Source: a virus
Virus record (IMG/VR): IMGVR_UViG_3300049489_000263
Coordinates: 1 to 52,739 of that record
Strand: one strand, 5' to 3'
Length of the DNA: 52,739 nt
Shown here: positions 49,161 through 52,739 of the stretch, one piece after another
How positions within the stretch are numbered: position 1 is the stretch's first letter
Layout of the letters: every line of letters starts with the position of its first letter
Translations under genes and position numbers: made by a program
Notes under the pieces: generated by a model
Database searches by the model: none
Told to the model about the DNA's origin: nothing
What the model saw: the letters and a program-made list of their open reading frames with translations, nothing else

Positions 49161-49637
49161 TCATACCTCCAGGTACATTTCGTAGTGAGCCTCCACAGTA
49201 GCCTGCAACAATGGAATTGCTGGGTCGATTTGACCGAAGTGATTCGTTTGAATCCTCTCTCGGTTCCTAATATCCTGGATTAACTCCAGGCAGCCTAGTA
49301 GCGTCTGCGTGTCATCGGTACTTGCACCGTACTTATACACTGGAATGGTGTCGGTGAAGGCTGCGGCCACGTCACCGACCATTCTATGTATAGTGTGATA
49401 CGTAGTATCAGTGATCACGCTTTGCGTCAAGACGCTAAGCTCGATGTATAGACGCCAGAAGTCCTTGCTCTCCTCGGTGTAGTATGGGCCATCCATACGT
49501 ATTTCCACCAAGTTCTCAGGCTCTGCGGGTGTTCGACTTTGACCTTCGATGAATACTTGATATTGCGTCAGCCTATCAGATAGGTGCTTACTAATTGATG
49601 CAAATATCCAACGAGCCCAGTGAGGATTTGCACTCAT
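49161..49637 (-). CDS. Tail terminator/head-tail joining-like protein
   Basis: 158 residues. HWARWIFASISKHLSDRLTQ at the N-terminus and DFWRLYIELSVLTQSVITD resemble phage tail-terminator (minor tail U-like) proteins. Its place directly before the tube gene fits. Assignment from position and fold pattern only. A perfect palindrome copy (49396) lies inside. Confidence 0.62.
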   Translation of the reverse strand: MSANPHWARWIFASISKHLSDRLTQYQVFIEGQSRTPAEPENLVEIRMDGPYYTEESKDFWRLYIELSVLTQSVITDTTYHTIHRMVGDVAAAFTDTIPVYKYGASTDDTQTLLGCLELIQDIRNRERIQTNHFGQIDPAIPLLQATVEAHYEMYLEV

Positions 49638-50953
49638 GGAGTCACCTCTTGGACTGCATTGATTCGATCACCTACCATGATATACATGTGTTCGTCCTCA
49701 TATAGCTCTACATTCTTGAGTGTGTAGACTTGGTTGCGGAATATGATTTTGTCTTCAAGAGTGATCTTGATTCTCTCGGTTCCAGTGCTACTTAGGTAAG
49801 GTAGATCCTTGATATCGACGATGAAGACTCGTTCGTTCTTCGTGAAGGTTCCACCGTAAGCGAAGTTCTTGTTTGAAGCTAGAAAGGTGAGGTCGTAGAT
49901 GAAGTCTCGTAATTGTGACACAGGCATACATACAACGCGCCTGATATACGTATCAGTATATGGCTTAGCTGATATGCCAGTAGTCACGTCGTACGTATTA
50001 GGCCCAGCGTACTGACGAAGGTAGCCAGGCAATCCATGCGTGAACTTGACTGCATACATGGTATTGCGTACCTCCGTAAGTGTATTGCGCCAGAGCCGAT
50101 GATCATATGGCGTATAGATATTCTGTGCAGTGGCCAGCATCGTGGCCAGCGGTACAGAAGCATCAACCGTACCAGTAACATAGTTAACTACGGTACCTGA
50201 ACCACTTAGTGTGGCTATAGGTGTCGTGCCAATGAACTGGCCGACAACCTTGACGACACCACTTGCTGATGTGCTTGGACTTGGCGTAGTCCCGGCAAAA
50301 GAGCCGATATTCTTGAGGCCGCCACTGGCAGCAGTCGTAACCTTTGGAACAGTACCTGCGAACGATCCACTGAACTTAAGGCTTCCAGTCGCTGAGATCG
50401 TTGGTACTGGTATCGAACCTGCGAATGCACCCGTTACTGGCTGAGCTATGTTACCTGACCCATTAGCTGTAGTTAATGGTATCGTGCCAGCAAACGAACC
50501 TTGGAACTTGAGACTGCCTGTGGCTGAAGTAGTAGCCTTAGGTATCGTACCAGCAAAAGAACCCAAGTTGTTGGCTACTGCACCAGAAGCGGCCATCGTG
50601 GCCTTGGGTGTAGTAGCAGCAGCCGAACCGTTGAACTCCAGGCTACCAGTCGCGTCGGTCGTGGCCTTGGGAGTTGAGCTAGCGAAGGAACCACTGAACT
50701 TGAGGCTTCCAGTTGCCGAGGTCGTGGCTAGCGGCGTCGTGCCAGCGAACGAGCCTAGATTGTTGGCTACCGCACCATTAACTGCGATCGTGGCCAACGG
50801 AGCCGAACCAGCAAACGATCCGCTAATCGTCTGGACGCCGCTGGCCGACATAGTGGCCAGCGGATTGGTTCCAGCAAACGTACCAGTGATACCAGAATCA
50901 CCAAGAAGAATAGTCTTGGCAGACGGTGACCTTAAGGTTAGTGCCACCGCCAT
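49634..50953 (-). CDS. Repeat-domain structural protein fused to a joining-like domain
   Basis: 439 residues. Residues 20-270 are about eleven repeats of 20-22 residues of the type GSFAGTTPLATTSATGSLKF, probably short beta strands. Residues 280-439 are different (YDHRLWRNTLTEVRNTMYAV, RIKITLEDKIIFRNQVYTLK, YEDEHMYIMVGDRI) and look like a head-tail or tail joining domain. The repeat may project from the virion as a decoration or adhesin. The repeat region is richer in GC than the C-terminal domain. Confidence 0.75.
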   Translation of the reverse strand: MAVALTLRSPSAKTILLGDSGITGTFAGTNPLATMSASGVQTISGSFAGSAPLATIAVNGAVANNLGSFAGTTPLATTSATGSLKFSGSFASSTPKATTDATGSLEFNGSAAATTPKATMAASGAVANNLGSFAGTIPKATTSATGSLKFQGSFAGTIPLTTANGSGNIAQPVTGAFAGSIPVPTISATGSLKFSGSFAGTVPKVTTAASGGLKNIGSFAGTTPSPSTSASGVVKVVGQFIGTTPIATLSGSGTVVNYVTGTVDASVPLATMLATAQNIYTPYDHRLWRNTLTEVRNTMYAVKFTHGLPGYLRQYAGPNTYDVTTGISAKPYTDTYIRRVVCMPVSQLRDFIYDLTFLASNKNFAYGGTFTKNERVFIVDIKDLPYLSSTGTERIKITLEDKIIFRNQVYTLKNVELYEDEHMYIMVGDRINAVQEVTP

Positions 50954-50956
50954 GGT

Positions 50957-52739
50957 TCAGTCTCCGAACTTGAAGGTCAGACTCTGGCCACTCTTGGTCG
51001 TGCTTTCTTTCGCAGTGGCGATCATGTCGCGGGTGTTGTCGTACCACGTTACAGAGACCGCGCCATCGCCGGTACGGCTACCGGACACCAGGCGTTCATC
51101 GGTGGCATTATCGCGCACTTCCACGTCGACCGTCCCGCCACCAGACCCGCTGATCGTGATGCTGGTCGTGAAGGTGTAATCGTGCCAATTAACCCAGCAG
51201 TACGCGAAGATCTCACGCATCGGTGTCGTGATGGCCACCGTGCAAGCACCTGCCACAGGATCCACCACGTTCGTCGCCGGATCCGTGGGCCACCGCTTGA
51301 CCTTCTCCAGACCTTCGCAGGCGTGCCACTTCGGGCCCATGTTGGCGTCTGTGTTCCAGTTCGTGCCTCCCTCAACCACCCAGCCAAGGTTATCGCCGAT
51401 CTTCACGGACATCCGAGCCAAGGCCGACTGACCAGAGGTGCCAAGCTCGCTGACGACAGCACCGGCCGAACTGATGAAATAGGACGCCTCGTTGATATAG
51501 AACCGGAGCGACCCCGTCGACGATGAACTGGAGGGCGTGCCGAAGTCAGCGAAATGGTAGGACGGGAACATCGCCGTGCTATGCCGATTGCTCGCCGCTT
51601 TGTCGTAATAGTAATTGACGTACACCATGGCCATCACGCCGCCAGCCGCGGCAGGGGCTGTGGTCGCCCTGGCGCTGATGGTCAGGGTGTTCTTGCCGCG
51701 TGCGAAGCTGATACCAGAACCGGCCGCGCCGCCTGAGTCAAAGCGTTGCGTGACGGACAGCGGTCCAGACACGTCGGCCGGGGATGCGCCATAGGCGCGG
51801 GCCGTCTGGCTTCCGAAGGCGAACTCCATCGTGCCTGGGTCGGACGTTTGCTGCCACGTAATATGCGCGCCGGATTGCAGGAGACCGGCATTCGCGCCTT
51901 CCACCCAGAACTCCACCGTCTTGAACGTGCGCTCCGTGGCCGCCGTTCCGGTTGCCAGCGTCATCCCGACTTGCGCGGGGATCACGTCGGTGTGCGTGAG
52001 AACCGTACTGTTGGTGTGGTCGTACTCGTAGGTCACAACCATGAGCGCGCCCGCGTGCGCGATGGTCGCTCCCGCGACGTTGGTCACGCGCATCTTGAGG
52101 TCATGCGCGGTCGTGGTCGTGATATCGGCCCGACGCCAAATGCACTCCATGTAGTAGTCCGACTGATTCGCGGCATCGAAAGGACCGATCTGGACCTCGC
52201 TCTCGGAGTCCAGCGCCAGACCCAGCGACCAGTCCGTCGTGCCGGCCTCGTTCGTGTTGAACGGCAACACGAAGTAGCAATCTCGGATGGTCGGGCTTGC
52301 CTCTTTGATGAAGCCACTACTGGTCAACTGTGGCACGCCGCCGGTCCCGCCGACCGTCTGGAGCGTTGTCGTCAGGTCGCCAGTCAGTCCGTCGAGCGGG
52401 ATCACCAGCGTGTTCAACTGCGTGCCAAGCGTGTCGTCATACTCATACGTTATGAATAGTTCGCCGGTCGTGATCCAGTGGCGGCCGTTGGCCGCCTCAC
52501 CACGATGACATTGCCCGATACGGAAATCATACTGCTTGCTAGTGTCGCTGGAGCCCCATGCGGTGTTCATGGCTGACGTGACATCAACCTGGAACACGTC
52601 GCCGGTTGTCTCGCCAGCCGGCGTCCAGTTGTTCGTCGTCGTCCATCGTGTGCCGACCGTTGCCCAGGCGGCAGACCCCCACCGGCCCTGCATGAAGCGA
52701 TGCTCGATAGCCACCGCAGAGTTGAACGAAACGCCGACG
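50957..52739 (-). CDS. Large structural protein, 5' end outside the window
   Basis: At least 594 residues. The frame is open to the window edge, and VSFNSAVAIEHRFMQGRWGS reads as normal protein before the first GTG (52714), so the start probably lies beyond 52739. It is rich in Thr, Ser and aromatic beta strands; YEYDDTLGTQLNTLVIPLDG and similar YEYDHTNSTVL segments repeat. VTWYDNTRDMIATAKEST at the C-terminus resembles structural beta domains. Likely a virion adhesin or decoration protein. It is GC-rich, with no perfect or one-mismatch palindrome copy. Confidence 0.7.
   Translation of the reverse strand, partial: VGVSFNSAVAIEHRFMQGRWGSAAWATVGTRWTTTNNWTPAGETTGDVFQVDVTSAMNTAWGSSDTSKQYDFRIGQCHRGEAANGRHWITTGELFITYEYDDTLGTQLNTLVIPLDGLTGDLTTTLQTVGGTGGVPQLTSSGFIKEASPTIRDCYFVLPFNTNEAGTTDWSLGLALDSESEVQIGPFDAANQSDYYMECIWRRADITTTTAHDLKMRVTNVAGATIAHAGALMVVTYEYDHTNSTVLTHTDVIPAQVGMTLATGTAATERTFKTVEFWVEGANAGLLQSGAHITWQQTSDPGTMEFAFGSQTARAYGASPADVSGPLSVTQRFDSGGAAGSGISFARGKNTLTISARATTAPAAAGGVMAMVYVNYYYDKAASNRHSTAMFPSYHFADFGTPSSSSSTGSLRFYINEASYFISSAGAVVSELGTSGQSALARMSVKIGDNLGWVVEGGTNWNTDANMGPKWHACEGLEKVKRWPTDPATNVVDPVAGACTVAITTPMREIFAYCWVNWHDYTFTTSITISGSGGGTVDVEVRDNATDERLVSGSRTGDGAVSVTWYDNTRDMIATAKESTTKSGQSLTFKFGD

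Overview
The window is one stretch of a tailed bacteriophage genome (Caudoviricetes). The tail genes look siphovirus-like: a tape measure of about 1,120 residues, a candidate tail tube protein, a chaperone pair joined by a -1 frameshift, minor tail proteins and fibres, with no sheath or baseplate seen. Small genes are tightly packed with ATGA or GTGA stop-start overlaps and good Shine-Dalgarno sites, which fits a lytic-type early/middle region. No terminase, portal, capsid, integrase or clear lysis gene is present, so the head module lies outside the window. Nothing fixes the host. One small gene (5915-6136) resembles a family I associate with actinobacteriophages, but most of the replication genes are of general phage type.

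Layout. (1) 1-2226: a repeat-rich leader, with a (TG)23 tract, a 29-bp repeat pair and three 34-bp repeats, then a rightward GC-rich mini-operon (622-2170) ending in a strong terminator. (2) 2227-3456: noncoding DNA with terminators and several short tandem repeats. (3) 3457-25793: about 50 leftward genes. From the promoter end they are a ParB-like protein, a possible ssDNA-binding protein, a tRNA-like cluster, an SNF2 helicase, a second ParB-like protein, a family A DNA polymerase, a VRR-NUC nuclease, HD and NYN enzymes, a C5-cytosine methyltransferase and many small proteins. Then come a tRNA-Leu, a T4 endonuclease V homologue, a glycosyltransferase, a sigma/LuxR-like HTH protein, a DNA ligase and a RecB/Cas4-like nuclease. 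(4) 25794-26310: a divergent regulatory region. (5) 26311-32526: a rightward operon with primase-helicase, dNMP kinase, dCMP-type deaminase, Dam-like methylase, TylF-like methyltransferase and DnaQ-like exonuclease. (6) 32360-52739: the leftward late region, with tail tube, chaperones, tape measure, minor tail proteins, two large fibre/tip proteins, a metallophosphatase and an MptE/DUF115-like protein.

The most unusual signal is a 15-bp palindrome, TGATAY-N3-RTATCA. It occurs in 19 copies with perfect arms and about 27 copies with one arm mismatch, both inside and between genes. Variants with a shorter spacer (2-3 bp) sit at a fixed distance, 13 bp, downstream of GTTAAC in three early promoter regions. 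This looks like a genome-wide operator or nucleoprotein-site network, similar in logic to mycobacteriophage stoperators or to ParB/parS. The window encodes two clear ParB-like proteins and one possible divergent one, and these are natural candidates for the binding protein.

Other highlights are the UUUUUUA frameshift site in the tail chaperone gene, two abutting tRNA-like elements with abnormal central regions, and an Ala-repeat gene flanked by 21-bp direct repeats at its gene boundaries. All functions are inferred from motifs read by eye; no database search was run.
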